From Prevotella intermedia ATCC 25611 = DSM 20706 (GTDB taxonomy: Bacteria; Bacteroidota; Bacteroidia; Bacteroidales; Bacteroidaceae): a stretch of DNA of 64,000 nt. The position numbers were made by a program, and so were the translations under genes. Positions 8,188 to 16,612 of this stretch are shown here, piece by piece (the stretch's first letter is position 1; the number at the start of each line of letters is the position of its first letter). The DNA is taken from contig NZ_CP019301.1 of assembly GCF_001953955.1 (NCBI RefSeq), forward strand, positions 512,501 through 576,500. The letters are read 5' to 3'. The notes under the pieces were generated by a model. That model was not told where the DNA came from and did no database searches. It saw nothing but the letters and a program-made list of their open reading frames with translations.

Positions 8188-9284
8188 TTGAGGAGGACAG
8201 ATTATGAAACCGAGAAACAAGTTTGAGAAAGCAGTACTTTCTGAGAGCAGGAACTTACGACCGATAACCAAGACACAATGTAAGTGGGCTTTTCGTGAAT
8301 GTATAGAGCATTTCGCCTATCGATTACCCAAAGGTCGTACCACGTGTATGGATTGTGGGCATAGTTGGACAATGGAGAAAACAACTGAACATGGCACTTG
8401 CCCTCATTGTAGAGCAAAGTTGCAAGTCCGAACAACTTTTGAACGTAAGATAAGACAGAGGCAATACTTTACGATACTTACTACTTGTGGAGAGAACCAA
8501 GTATTAAGAATGTTCCTCCTCTCCGCAGAAATGGAGAAAGGATGCAAACCAACGTCCTACGTTATTGAAATTGGTCAGTATTGGTGGAACGCACAAGGAC
8601 GGAAAGCCGTGATAGCCGTTCAGAGAGTATTGGGCAGATACATCGACACCTTTTCCTATTGCTCGCCTATGGCAGTGAGAAACGATAACGAAGCCTACCG
8701 CCATATATCGTACTCTCCGATATATCCGAAGTTCAAGGCAACGGAAGCATTCCGCAGGAATGGATTTAAGAATGATTTTCACGACATCGCACCAACTGTT
8801 CTCATTCCATCCCTATTGTCCGACAGCCGTGCGGAAACATTGATTAAAGCAGGCAGAACCGAGCATCTGAAATACTTTCTTGACAATTCGAGGGCATTTG
8901 ACGCTTGTTGGCAATCCTATAAAGTCGCCACTCGCAACGGCTATGACATAAAGGACATTTCAATTTGGTGCGACTATGTGGATATGCTCCGCAGATTGGG
9001 CAAGGACATACACAGCCCCAAGTATGTTTGCCCCATCGACCTGCATAGGGAACACGACCTAAGACAAAACGAACTCCGCAGACAAAGGGAAAAGGAAGAA
9101 AAGGAGAAGAAACGCAAAAAGGCAATGGAGGATGAAAAGCGTTTCCACGAACTCAAATCAAAGTTCTTCGGTATCTCATTCACGGATGGCACAATCCAAG
9201 TCCACGTTTTGGAGAGTGTGCAGGAACATTTGGAGGAGGGGGTGGCAATGCACCATTGCGTGTTATGTAAAGGTTTGCATAATA

Positions 9285-9314
9285 CGCACTATGCAAACCA
9301 AACAAATATGTAAA
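9285..9314 (+). repeat. RIT left terminal inverted repeat
   Basis: Begins CGCACTATGCAAACC and ends AATATGTAAA. It pairs with the right end with two mismatches. At this end the same TTTGCATA core also occurs in the opposite direction just outside (9272-9281), so the left terminus holds a local palindrome GGTTTGCATA-n8-TATGCAAACC, a likely recombinase core-binding site. Confidence 0.85.
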
Positions 9315-9443
9315 AAATCAAAAATGATAATGCAGAAACGCACAAAATGCGAATTAGTTATAGATATGATGTTTACATAACAAGTTTACATAAGTATATT
9401 TGCATAATGGTGATATTGCCATAATTAAAACAGTAATAACTGC

Positions 9444-10685
9444 ATGACATTTTTAGAATTAAGGCATCAAGTAGAGGATGCATTGAAAACTTCAGGGTAT
9501 TCTAAAGGAACCTTGAAATCTACTAAATGTGTGTTTAATCATCTTCAACATTACCTTGAAAAGGGTCAAAATTTTGAGTTAACTCATGAATTGGCTTCGC
9601 AATTCTTGTTGGAAAAAAATGGAACTTTAGATTGGGATGCATTGACAAAATCTCAAAAAGGAAGCGTAAGATGTGTAGAGTACTTAACCACGTGGCTTGA
9701 ATCTAAGGAACTCCGCAAGAGTAAAAAACGAAGACGAAAGATTCCCTTTGAAGGAAAATTGGGGCAATCATTCGAGGATTTTCTTCTTCGGGAGTCCCAT
9801 ACCAAACATCCTGCGACACTAAAGCATCATCGCACGCGCCTAAGTCACTTGTACTTGTACCTGTATGAGCGAAATATGGTTTGTATGGATATAACGACAG
9901 AAATTATGATTGGATTCTTAGCTCACTTGGATAATATAAAAACCATTGCAGAAAGAGATAATCATATGATCTCTATTCGTGCATTTATGAAGTTTCTATG
10001 TGAGCGTAAAGAACTTCAAGATTGTAGTTACGAACGATGGATTAATTTACTCAGGCTTAAACGCCCGGTTTCTAAAAAGATTCCATCTGTCTATACCCAA
10101 GAGGAGGTGGAACGAATTATAGCCTCTATTGATCGCATTAGTACTATAGGGAAACGTAATTATGCGATGATTTTGTTGTGTGCAAGATATGGATTGAGGG
10201 CTATTGATGTCGTAGGTATGAGATTTTGTAATATTGATTGGGATACAAATGAAATACGAGTAAGGCAACAGAAAACAGATAAAGAAATAACATTACCCTT
10301 GTCTGAGGAGGTTGGGTGTGCATTGATAGATTATATAAAAAATGGGCGGCCATCTGCCAATACACCTTATTTATTCATAAAGCATTCGGCTCCATATGGA
10401 GCATTGTCCAGTGGAGTAATGGCACTCAATGTAAGCACATACATGAGGCGTGCCGGTATTGATTCTACTGGAAAAAGGACGGGCAGTCATATTCTACGGC
10501 ACAGCCTCGCCTCTAATTTACTAAAAGCCAATGAGCAATTACCTGTCATTTCGGAAATACTTGGACACAAATCCACGGAAAGTACAAAGATCTACTTAAA
10601 GGTGGACTTAGACCGACTTCGTCAGTGCGCTCTTGATGTGCCATTTGTTTCATCTTTATTTTATGACAATCTCTATGGTAAATAA
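9444..10685 (+). CDS. ritA: tyrosine recombinase, RIT protein A
   Basis: A 413-residue tyrosine recombinase. An N-terminal SAM-like core-binding region spans about 115-215. The catalytic domain shows the expected residues: Arg in ARYGLRAIDVVG, Lys in the beta-hairpin (QQKTDKE), HxxR in HILRHSLAS, His in LGHKS and the nucleophile Tyr in KIYLKVD. It is the first and longest gene of the trio. The ATG at 9444 is preceded by an AT-rich leader with TTTACATA repeats related to the element ends. The three proteins presumably act together on the terminal repeats. Confidence 0.85.
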   Translation: MTFLELRHQVEDALKTSGYSKGTLKSTKCVFNHLQHYLEKGQNFELTHELASQFLLEKNGTLDWDALTKSQKGSVRCVEYLTTWLESKELRKSKKRRRKIPFEGKLGQSFEDFLLRESHTKHPATLKHHRTRLSHLYLYLYERNMVCMDITTEIMIGFLAHLDNIKTIAERDNHMISIRAFMKFLCERKELQDCSYERWINLLRLKRPVSKKIPSVYTQEEVERIIASIDRISTIGKRNYAMILLCARYGLRAIDVVGMRFCNIDWDTNEIRVRQQKTDKEITLPLSEEVGCALIDYIKNGRPSANTPYLFIKHSAPYGALSSGVMALNVSTYMRRAGIDSTGKRTGSHILRHSLASNLLKANEQLPVISEILGHKSTESTKIYLKVDLDRLRQCALDVPFVSSLFYDNLYGK

Positions 10686-11685
10686 CAATTCGAATAAATT
10701 CAAAAGTGTATTCTCTATAATGATAGTTAAATACATTGACTATATGCGTTCTATGAGCTTGGAAAGTAGAACCGCAGAAATTCGTTTAGCTCAATTTGAT
10801 AAACTTGCCTATGAACGAGCGACAGAAGGAGTTGGCATTACAAAGGAGTTAGCGGACGAATGGGGTAAGATCCGGTCAAATGAGACTCCAAATAATCGCT
10901 ATCAACGAATATCTCTTCTACGTAGATTCTCTTCTTTTCTTCAATTACACGGTATAGATTCATATCTGCCCAAGTTACCCAAATATGACAAAAACGCATT
11001 TATGCCATATATATTTACTACAAAGGAGATTACTGATATTTTTAGAGAATCTGATAAGCTACATGTTCACCGTAAATATCTAAACTCGAGTAAGTTCGTC
11101 ATGCCAACTCTTATCCGGTTACTGTATAGTACGGGTATAAGAATTGGAGAAGCTCTTTCGCTCAAACACTCGAATGTCAATCTTTGTAACGGGATACTAA
11201 CACTGTATAAATGTAAAAACAGTGAAGATAGGTTGGTACCGCTATCTCTTTCTATGAGAGAAATATGTAAAGATTATGTGTCGTATAAGGAACGTATGAA
11301 CATAAAAACAGAAGATGACTCTTTTTTCTTCACATCACCATGCGGTAATCAATGTTTGAGAGGCTCTATTGCAGATTCATTCAAAATCATTCTGCAGCGT
11401 GCCGGGATACATCACAATCACAATCGGGTTGGAGTTCGGCTTCACGACCTCAGACATACGTTCTGCGTGCACACTTTACATCGACTGTGTGAGCAAGGAT
11501 TGGATTTATACTATTCAATGCCGATTTTGATGACTTATATTGGTCATAAATCTCTCTCAGCGACTAATCGTTATGTAAGACTAACGGAAGAAATGTATCC
11601 GGGTATTCTCAAGAACGTCAACAAAGCATATAAACATCTTTTCCCCGAAATCGAACTAAACAATGAAACCAATGAATCAGACTGA
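10675..11685 (+). CDS. ritB: tyrosine recombinase, RIT protein B
   Basis: A 336-residue tyrosine recombinase. The catalytic residues are visible: Arg in YSTGIRIGEALSL, Lys in LYKCKNSEDR, HxxR in LHDLRHTFCVH, His in IGHKSLSAT and Tyr in NRYVRLTEE. The start chosen at 10675 overlaps the end of ritA by 11 bases (ATGGTAAATAA). An earlier ATG at 10633 would overlap more and adds a poorly plausible prefix. It is the middle member of the trio. Confidence 0.85.
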   Translation: MVNNNSNKFKSVFSIMIVKYIDYMRSMSLESRTAEIRLAQFDKLAYERATEGVGITKELADEWGKIRSNETPNNRYQRISLLRRFSSFLQLHGIDSYLPKLPKYDKNAFMPYIFTTKEITDIFRESDKLHVHRKYLNSSKFVMPTLIRLLYSTGIRIGEALSLKHSNVNLCNGILTLYKCKNSEDRLVPLSLSMREICKDYVSYKERMNIKTEDDSFFFTSPCGNQCLRGSIADSFKIILQRAGIHHNHNRVGVRLHDLRHTFCVHTLHRLCEQGLDLYYSMPILMTYIGHKSLSATNRYVRLTEEMYPGILKNVNKAYKHLFPEIELNNETNESD

Positions 11686-12697
11686 CTTTTCAAAACACAT
11701 CTCGGATTTTTTCGGGAGTTATTTACCTGATGAATGCGGTGTAACCAATAATACTATCAAAACTTATAGTTATTGCTTTACCCTTCTTCTGGAATACTTC
11801 AAAGAAGTAGAACTAATAAGAGCTCAAAAATTAACGTTGAAGCATATTACAAAGGAGCGAATAATATCATTTCTCAATTGGTTGGAAACTACACGTAAGT
11901 GTAGTACAAATACAAGGAATGCGAGATTAGGTGCAATTCATGCATTCTTTAAATATCTTCAATACCGTGATGTCACCGGTATTGCAATGTGGCAGGATGT
12001 ATTATCAATAAAGTTTAAGAAAACAGGAGTCAAACAAATGCCGTTTCTTTCAGTGGAAGCAATTAAGGCATTATTGGATTTACCAAATCAAAAGACTAAA
12101 AAAGGGCGCAGAGACTTTGTCTTGATTGGATTACTATATGATAGTGCAATGAGAGTTCAAGAACTTATTGATTCTACTCCATCCGACATTCGATTTGGAG
12201 AGATAGTCACAATACGTGTCATCGGTAAAGGAAATAAAGTAAGAACTATACCTCTAACTGATGTGCAAGCAAATAATCTGAAACAATATATGCTTGAAAA
12301 TAATATGTTAGATAAGAATAAACTCAATAATCCCCTATTTTCAAATGGCAGGGACGGAAAATTATCTCGCATGGCGGTTCTTAAAATCGTCAAAAAATAT
12401 TTTCAAATTTTGAAGCAAAACACTTCGATTATTGTGCCCGATGATATTGGATGCCATGCATTACGACATTCAAAGGCAATACATTTATTAGAAGCTAATG
12501 TGAATTTGGTTTGGATAAGAGACTTTCTCGGACATTCATCTGTAACCACAACTGAGGTTTATGCCAGAGCCAGCGATAAAATGAAAAAGGAAGCTCTTGC
12601 AAAACTCAATCCTGGGATAATCATCGAAGGAAAATCATCATGGCAAAAAGATCCACAATTGTTATCGTATTTGAAGTCATTGCAACTTGATTTCTGA
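11663..12697 (+). CDS. ritC: tyrosine recombinase, RIT protein C
   Basis: A 344-residue tyrosine recombinase. The start overlaps ritB by 23 bases. Catalytic residues: Arg in YDSAMRVQELID, Lys in VIGKGNKVRTI, HxxR in CHALRHSKAIH, His in LGHSSVTTT and Tyr in EVYARASD. An N-terminal core-binding helix bundle precedes it (about 1-110). It closes the trio. The 120 bases between its stop and the right terminal repeat are AT-rich and hold further TTTACATA-like copies. Confidence 0.85.
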   Translation: MKPMNQTDFSKHISDFFGSYLPDECGVTNNTIKTYSYCFTLLLEYFKEVELIRAQKLTLKHITKERIISFLNWLETTRKCSTNTRNARLGAIHAFFKYLQYRDVTGIAMWQDVLSIKFKKTGVKQMPFLSVEAIKALLDLPNQKTKKGRRDFVLIGLLYDSAMRVQELIDSTPSDIRFGEIVTIRVIGKGNKVRTIPLTDVQANNLKQYMLENNMLDKNKLNNPLFSNGRDGKLSRMAVLKIVKKYFQILKQNTSIIVPDDIGCHALRHSKAIHLLEANVNLVWIRDFLGHSSVTTTEVYARASDKMKKEALAKLNPGIIIEGKSSWQKDPQLLSYLKSLQLDF

Positions 12698-12792
12698 AAA
12701 ATTATGTAAAGTTTATTCGCTCTTAAAACACCGATAATTGCTTCTTATGGTAGTGAATATTTGAAAGTTAATTTATTTAAGCGTGGGTGAAC

Positions 12793-12822
12793 TTTACATA
12801 TTTATTTGGTTTGCATAATGCG
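12793..12822 (-). repeat. RIT right terminal inverted repeat
   Basis: Reads TTTACATATTTATTTGG then TTGCATAATGCG on the plus strand. It is the reverse complement of 9285-9314 with two mismatches and directly precedes the 8-bp direct repeat TGCGTGTT. Confidence 0.85.
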
Positions 12823-13067
12823 TGTTCGACAATGCTTACTATCTCAAAGAAAACTCGCTTATCCTTTCGGCAACCATTGAGGGCAGACGGATAGAAACGA
12901 TTGAGGTCAATCTGGACACGCTCAAAGTGGTGCAAAGTCGTGGAGTGTGCAACAAGAATACGGAGTATCACGAACAGATAGTGAACCTTGTTAATGCTAA
13001 TCGAGAACTAATAAGCCGAAGAATGAAAGCAACTGCATGAAGTATGAACCATTAAAATATCAGAGAT

Positions 13068-13322
13068 ATGAAAACAGAGATAGAAAACATCATCTATAAC
13101 TACACGGACGAGATACCGCATATTCTCATCAGGGTTATCAATGCGATAACCCTATCCGACAATGAGGAAGAGTTAAGGACGGCAATAGGCAAAATAGCCG
13201 AAGAAACGGAACTTGACAAGTTTTTCGCCTATGGTTATGGCGCACATCACTTTTGGCTCACACACCGCAAGTTATCCAATGGAGAGCCAAAGCAGTACAG
13301 ATTATTAAAGGTTGAATTTTAA
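13068..13322 (+). CDS. hypothetical conjugative element protein
   Basis: An 84-residue soluble protein with an N-terminal helical, acidic half and a C-terminal part containing FFAYGYGAHHFWLTHRKLSNG. It follows the 3' end of pcfJ by 27 bases and precedes another small gene by 8 bases, so it is the tail of the leading operon. No named family is recognised. Confidence 0.6.
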   Translation: MKTEIENIIYNYTDEIPHILIRVINAITLSDNEEELRTAIGKIAEETELDKFFAYGYGAHHFWLTHRKLSNGEPKQYRLLKVEF

Positions 13323-13330
13323 GATTAGGA

Positions 13331-13549
13331 ATGATGAAGAAACAGAGATTTTTAGTCTATACGGAATATGTTTTTGACGGCGTATTCGATGTGGTTGCCG
13401 AGAGCAAGGAGGAAGCACGGCAGAAAGTCCTACAAAATTGTGGGTTGGCTATGGGTGGAAGCATTCACAGCACTTTGCCCGATGATGAGATAAATTGGGC
13501 TTTCGATATACACCCTAACAGACGAATAGACAAAATAACGAAAGTGTAG
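13331..13549 (+). CDS. hypothetical conjugative element protein
   Basis: A 72-residue protein starting MMKKQRFLVYTEYVFDG, with an alpha/beta pattern and an acidic motif DDEINWAFDI near the C-terminus. The next methionine (13334) could also be the start. It is the last gene before a strong terminator (13575), which ends the plus-strand leading block. No function is assigned. Confidence 0.6.
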   Translation: MMKKQRFLVYTEYVFDGVFDVVAESKEEARQKVLQNCGLAMGGSIHSTLPDDEINWAFDIHPNRRIDKITKV

Positions 13550-13574
13550 AAACAGCACCTTGAATAAGACCAAG

Positions 13575-13615
13575 AGCCACGCAAACCGAAAATTTGCGTG
13601 GCTTCTTTTCTTTGT
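13575..13615 (+). terminator. Rho-independent terminator of the leading operon
   Basis: An 11-bp perfect stem (AGCCACGCAAA / TTTGCGTGGCT) with a 7-base loop, followed by TCTTTTCTTTG. It sits 26 bases after the last leading-region gene. Confidence 0.9.
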
Positions 13616-13686
13616 CTTTGAGCGAGCAGGCGACCAAAGCAAAGAAGCAAAAGAAAGTCGCAGGGAAATTACATTTCATATTTGCT

Positions 13687-13975
13687 AAGGAAGAAAGAAC
13701 AAGGCTAACTCCACACGTCTCTGCTTCACCAATCTTTTGCCCCTGCATCGGCAAAAGGATACATACTCACGACAAATTTTTCGTAACCAGCCTCTATCTT
13801 TCTCTTGGGTTGCTTACCGTAACCAAGTAGTCGCTTCACGCCCACACTGTAGGAAAGCAAGGTAAGCAGTAAAGCATCCTTGCCGTTATCATTGCTGTTT
13901 TTATAGGCAGCGTATTCTCAATATCTTCTACCTTATCCACAATGATGTTCTGTGATTCCCAATCCACATACATGG
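13687..13975 (-). pseudogene. scar: traN fragment joined to lysozyme fragment
   Basis: On the minus strand, MYVDWESQNIIVDKVEDIEN (from 13973) matches YVDLGSQNIIAGKAEDAEN inside the intact TraN at 16606-17556. Directly after it comes NGKDALLLTLLSYSVGVKRL, matching the intact lysozyme at 15028-15537 (KDALLLTLLAYNVGVGRL), with a later frameshift before a conserved RRVELALFFLP-like end. TraO and TraQ, which normally lie between, are missing. This is a deletion remnant of a second copy of the tra-operon end. Confidence 0.8.
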
Positions 13976-14010
13976 AGGATGTTCGAAATAAAAATCATTA
14001 TTATTGGCGA

Positions 14011-14042
14011 TTGCAGAGACGAAGCAGATATCGTACTTTTGC
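14011..14042 (+). promoter_or_regulatory. promoter of the methyltransferase gene
   Basis: TTG at 14011-14013, 20 bases, then TACTTTTGC at 14034-14042, close to the ideal Bacteroidetes -33/-7 arrangement. The ATG follows at 14053. The cargo gene therefore has its own promoter. Confidence 0.7.
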
Positions 14043-14052
14043 AAAATAAGAA

Positions 14053-14766
14053 ATGAACATTCTTGATAAGAAGATGATGGCAAACAGACAGAGCAATTCC
14101 TACCAAAGGATGATGGAACATTACGACGATCTATTGACCGGACGGAAGTGGTGGTCAAGGATATATATGCGATTTATTTGGAACGAAGACACTAATCTCT
14201 TGGCTCGGAAAGTGCTTGATCTCATACCGGACGATTTTCGGGGACGACTGCTTGACGTGCCTGTCGGCACTGCCATTTTCACCGCCGAGAAGTATCGCCG
14301 GATGAAAGATGCCGAGATCGTTGGTTTGGACTATTCGGAAGAAATGATAGCCATTGCGGCTTTGCGGAAAGAGACAGAGGAGATAGCCAACCTGTCTTTG
14401 GAGCAAGGAGATGTCGGAGAACTTCCCTATGCCAACGAGATCTTCGAATGCGTACTGTCGATGAACGGCTTTCAGGCTTTCCCTGAGAAAGAAAAAGCCT
14501 TTGCCGAGATTTTCCGCGTGCTGAAACCCGGCGGTTGCTTCTGCGGCTGCTTTTATGTCAAGGGCGAACGCCGATTGGCTGATTTATTTGTTAAGAAAGT
14601 CATGGAAAGAAAAGGATTTTTCCACCCTCCATACGACACCTTCGCTGAAGCCGAAAGCCGACTTCGGAGTATGTATGGCGATGACGTGCTGACAGAAAAA
14701 ATGGCTTCCGTCTGCTTGTTCCGCTGCGTGAAACCACAAAGAGAAAGCACTGAAAACGAACAATAA
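14053..14766 (+). CDS. class I SAM-dependent methyltransferase
   Basis: A 237-residue protein with a Rossmann-type fold: motif I LLDVPVGTAIFT (about 63-74), the acidic loop GLDYSEEMIAIA, motif EQGDVGELPYANE and the post-motif FRVLKPGGCFCG. This is a Methyltransf_11/UbiE-like small-molecule methyltransferase. The substrate cannot be told from sequence. It has its own promoter and sits as cargo between a traN/lysozyme scar and the intact tra operon, in opposite orientation to the tra genes. A start at 14074 (MMANRQ) is possible. Confidence 0.8.
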   Translation: MNILDKKMMANRQSNSYQRMMEHYDDLLTGRKWWSRIYMRFIWNEDTNLLARKVLDLIPDDFRGRLLDVPVGTAIFTAEKYRRMKDAEIVGLDYSEEMIAIAALRKETEEIANLSLEQGDVGELPYANEIFECVLSMNGFQAFPEKEKAFAEIFRVLKPGGCFCGCFYVKGERRLADLFVKKVMERKGFFHPPYDTFAEAESRLRSMYGDDVLTEKMASVCLFRCVKPQRESTENEQ

Positions 14767-14783
14767 CCCCAAAACATAAGACT

Positions 14784-14897
14784 ATGAGCGTAACAAAAAT
14801 CATCGACGAAGAAAACATCACCATCGTACAAGGAGTCAACGGCATTCTGCTACATCAGGAAGGGTGGATGAAAGAAAAGAATGACAGAAAAGGCTAA
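14784..14897 (+). CDS. short ORF after the methyltransferase (37 aa)
   Basis: A 37-residue frame, MSVTKIIDEENITIVQGVN and so on, starts 17 bases after the methyltransferase stop and has an ATG. The codons look protein-like (TIVQGVNGILLHQEGW), so it may be the truncated front of a lost cargo gene cotranscribed with the methyltransferase. No family is recognised and it may not be functional. About 130 bases without a gene follow up to the lysozyme end. Confidence 0.35.
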   Translation: MSVTKIIDEENITIVQGVNGILLHQEGWMKEKNDRKG

Positions 14898-15027
14898 GCA
14901 AGAGGATAACCTATCCATCAACTCTTGATAAGGAATCTCTCTTTGAAAGTATAGTTGTATCCTACAAAAGAGCCTTCAAATTAGAGCTAAACTCTTACCA
15001 AGTCTGTTGCGTGGATGGATAGATGTA

Positions 15028-15537
15028 TCAAGGTAGATAAAACATGGCAAACTCCACTTGCCTCCGTTTCACCAATCCTTTCAAAACTTTTCCCTTGTAT
15101 CGGCAGAATGAAACATACTCTTGATAAAAGTTCCTGTTTCCAGCCTCAATTTTTCGCAGCAATCGGCTCTTGGGATGCTTGCCATATCCGAGCAATCGCC
15201 CCACGCCCACATTATAGGCAAGCAAGGTCAATAGCAGCGCATCCTTACCATAGCCTTTGAAGTGTTCAAAGCATTTCCATAGGTCGGCACGGAGCAATGA
15301 GTCCGCTTGCCGTTCCGTCATATTCGCTGTGAAGTGCTCTCCTGGTTGCAACTGATGACCATATCCTACATAAGGAAAATCCTTCGGCTTATTATGAAGT
15401 CCCTCAAAGTATTTAACAATGAGGACGACACGCTCAAAAGGTGGCAAGTCTGCCAACCGCACCCTGTGCTGGGCAAGGATGGGCTGGCAGAATAAACATA
15501 AAATAAAGAATAAAGCAAAGTGTTTAGCTGTCCTCAT
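15028..15537 (-). CDS. conjugative transposon lysozyme
   Basis: A 169-residue secreted protein: signal peptide (MRTAKHFALFFILCLFCQPILAQ), then a phage-lysozyme-like glycoside hydrolase with the catalytic Glu in IVKYFEGLHNKP and the typical motif VGYGHQLQPGE. It cuts peptidoglycan to let the conjugation channel cross the cell wall. It is the last gene of the minus-strand tra operon and overlaps the preceding traQ-type gene by 14 bases. A decayed paralogue fragment lies at 13687. Confidence 0.85.
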   Translation of the reverse strand: MRTAKHFALFFILCLFCQPILAQHRVRLADLPPFERVVLIVKYFEGLHNKPKDFPYVGYGHQLQPGEHFTANMTERQADSLLRADLWKCFEHFKGYGKDALLLTLLAYNVGVGRLLGYGKHPKSRLLRKIEAGNRNFYQEYVSFCRYKGKVLKGLVKRRQVEFAMFYLP

Positions 15538-16006
15538 CTTTCAATACTTTGGTAACTGTTGCGGAGGACTTTTCCTTATTTTCCGTCTTTTCGTTGTTGA
15601 AACTAAAGGTCAGCTGCTGCACCCTGCCGAAGTTATCTTCCACATACACGTCAATGGTCTGGCGGTCGGCTGAGAGCGAAGTGTAGTACAAGCGGAACAC
15701 ATCTTTTGTCAGCGGATAGCGGTCGTTCGGCTTGAAGACAGTACCGTTATCATTTCTTAGCAAGCCCTTGCCATCAGACTGGAAATAACGTATCGTATAG
15801 CGAGTGTCAGCAAACTCACCGCCTCGTTTTAGCGTGCAGCGTATCTCAGCCGTCTGTCCCCTTATGATGTCCTTCTGAACTGGCATTGTCTCCACCGTAA
15901 ACGGATAAGACTGCTGAACATCCAAATCCCTATCACAAGCAGATAGGCAAAACACGGCAAGGGTCAGCACCCCCATTACCCAAATCATATTCAATATCTT
16001 CTTCAT
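15524..16006 (-). CDS. traQ: conjugative transposon protein TraQ (DUF3872)
   Basis: A 160-residue lipoprotein-like protein: hydrophobic start MKKILNMIWVMGVLTLAVFCLSAC with a lipobox at LSAC, then a beta-sandwich-like domain (YPFTVETMPVQKDIIRGQTAEIRC). This matches the DUF3872 proteins annotated as TraQ in CTnDOT-type elements. It lies between traO (12-base gap) and the lysozyme (14-base overlap). TraP, a primase in CTnDOT, is absent from this position. Confidence 0.8.
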   Translation of the reverse strand: MKKILNMIWVMGVLTLAVFCLSACDRDLDVQQSYPFTVETMPVQKDIIRGQTAEIRCTLKRGGEFADTRYTIRYFQSDGKGLLRNDNGTVFKPNDRYPLTKDVFRLYYTSLSADRQTIDVYVEDNFGRVQQLTFSFNNEKTENKEKSSATVTKVLKDEDS

Positions 16007-16018
16007 CTTTTCTTCTAC

Positions 16019-16612
16019 TTAAAAGTTAAACCTTAGTCCTGCAGAAACAGCAGGACGAAAACGATGCACGTCCGTTCCAAAGAGCAAACATCCCTGCGCC
16101 TTTACAAGAAAGAGAACCCTGTCCGTCAGGAACACTTCCACCGAGCCATGCACGGCACCGCCATAGACAAAGCGGGAACGGTCGAGCAGTGTCGCCCCAT
16201 CGGGCAGCAGCCTTTTGTCCTCATTCAGTTGCTCGTAGCCACCCAAAGCGGATATGCCGCCATAAAGAAACACGTTCTTTCCTCTGTCGGAAAGAACAGG
16301 GTGCATATAGCCCACCTGTAAGAGAGCATCTTTGAGCTTTACGTTATAACTTCTGTACGGCATATTCTGCTGTTCATACTCTGCCATAACAAAGGTATAA
16401 TTCTCACGCCCCAGATATCGGGTGAGTGCTGCTCCCATACCGAAATTGTCAGCTGCAAGGAACTTATCACCCTTGATAAGTGGAACACTCCCCACGACCT
16501 CTATTCCCCTTTGCTTGGGTATCAGTCGTTGTGCCTGCGTTGGCAAGCTAAAAGCCATTGCCACCGCTGCACAAACCGATAAAATGATTATCTTCTTCAT
16601 AATGTCTACCAT
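16019..16612 (-). CDS. traO: conjugative transposon protein TraO
   Basis: A 197-residue protein with a signal peptide (MKKIIILSVCAAVAMAFSLPTQAQ after a short MVDI prefix) and an outer-membrane beta-barrel-like body ending in an aromatic residue (AGLRFNF), typical of TraO. A start at 16600 (MKK) is also plausible. The ATG at 16612 overlaps the traN stop by 7 bases, so the two are translationally coupled. It is probably an outer-membrane part of the transfer channel. Confidence 0.85.
   Translation of the reverse strand: MVDIMKKIIILSVCAAVAMAFSLPTQAQRLIPKQRGIEVVGSVPLIKGDKFLAADNFGMGAALTRYLGRENYTFVMAEYEQQNMPYRSYNVKLKDALLQVGYMHPVLSDRGKNVFLYGGISALGGYEQLNEDKRLLPDGATLLDRSRFVYGGAVHGSVEVFLTDRVLFLVKAQGCLLFGTDVHRFRPAVSAGLRFNF

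Larger units (their letters stand above)
9265..12826 (+). mobile_element. RIT (recombinase-in-trio) element inserted in pcfJ
   Basis: 3,562 bp carrying three adjacent, overlapping tyrosine recombinase genes and nothing else. The ends show an inverted repeat of 30 bp with two mismatches (9285-9314 and 12793-12822). An 8-bp direct repeat TGCGTGTT occurs at 9257-9264 and 12819-12826, and it is the shared sequence at the crossover. Excision between the direct repeats restores pcfJ. This is the hallmark layout of RIT elements, which are known from several phyla. Confidence 0.9.
8204..13040 (+). pseudogene. pcfJ, split by a RIT element
   Basis: The first part (8204-9262) encodes 353 residues of a PcfJ-like protein with two CxxC pairs (CMDC and CPHC, residues about 48-70) and a charged helix rich in KEKEEK near residue 300. 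The frame is then broken after VAMHHCV. The remaining 71 residues (FDNAYYLKENS onward) resume at 12825 in the same frame. Removing 9265-12826 joins HHCV to FDNAYY exactly, making a 424-residue protein of normal length. The present frame instead runs on into the inserted element and stops at 9313. PcfJ is a conserved protein of conjugative plasmids and ICEs of unknown mechanism. Confidence 0.9.

Noticed and set aside
9444..12697. ICE integrase for the whole element
   Set aside because: The three recombinases lie inside pcfJ with their own terminal repeats; removing them restores pcfJ, so they belong to the RIT element. No separate ICE integrase is visible in the window.
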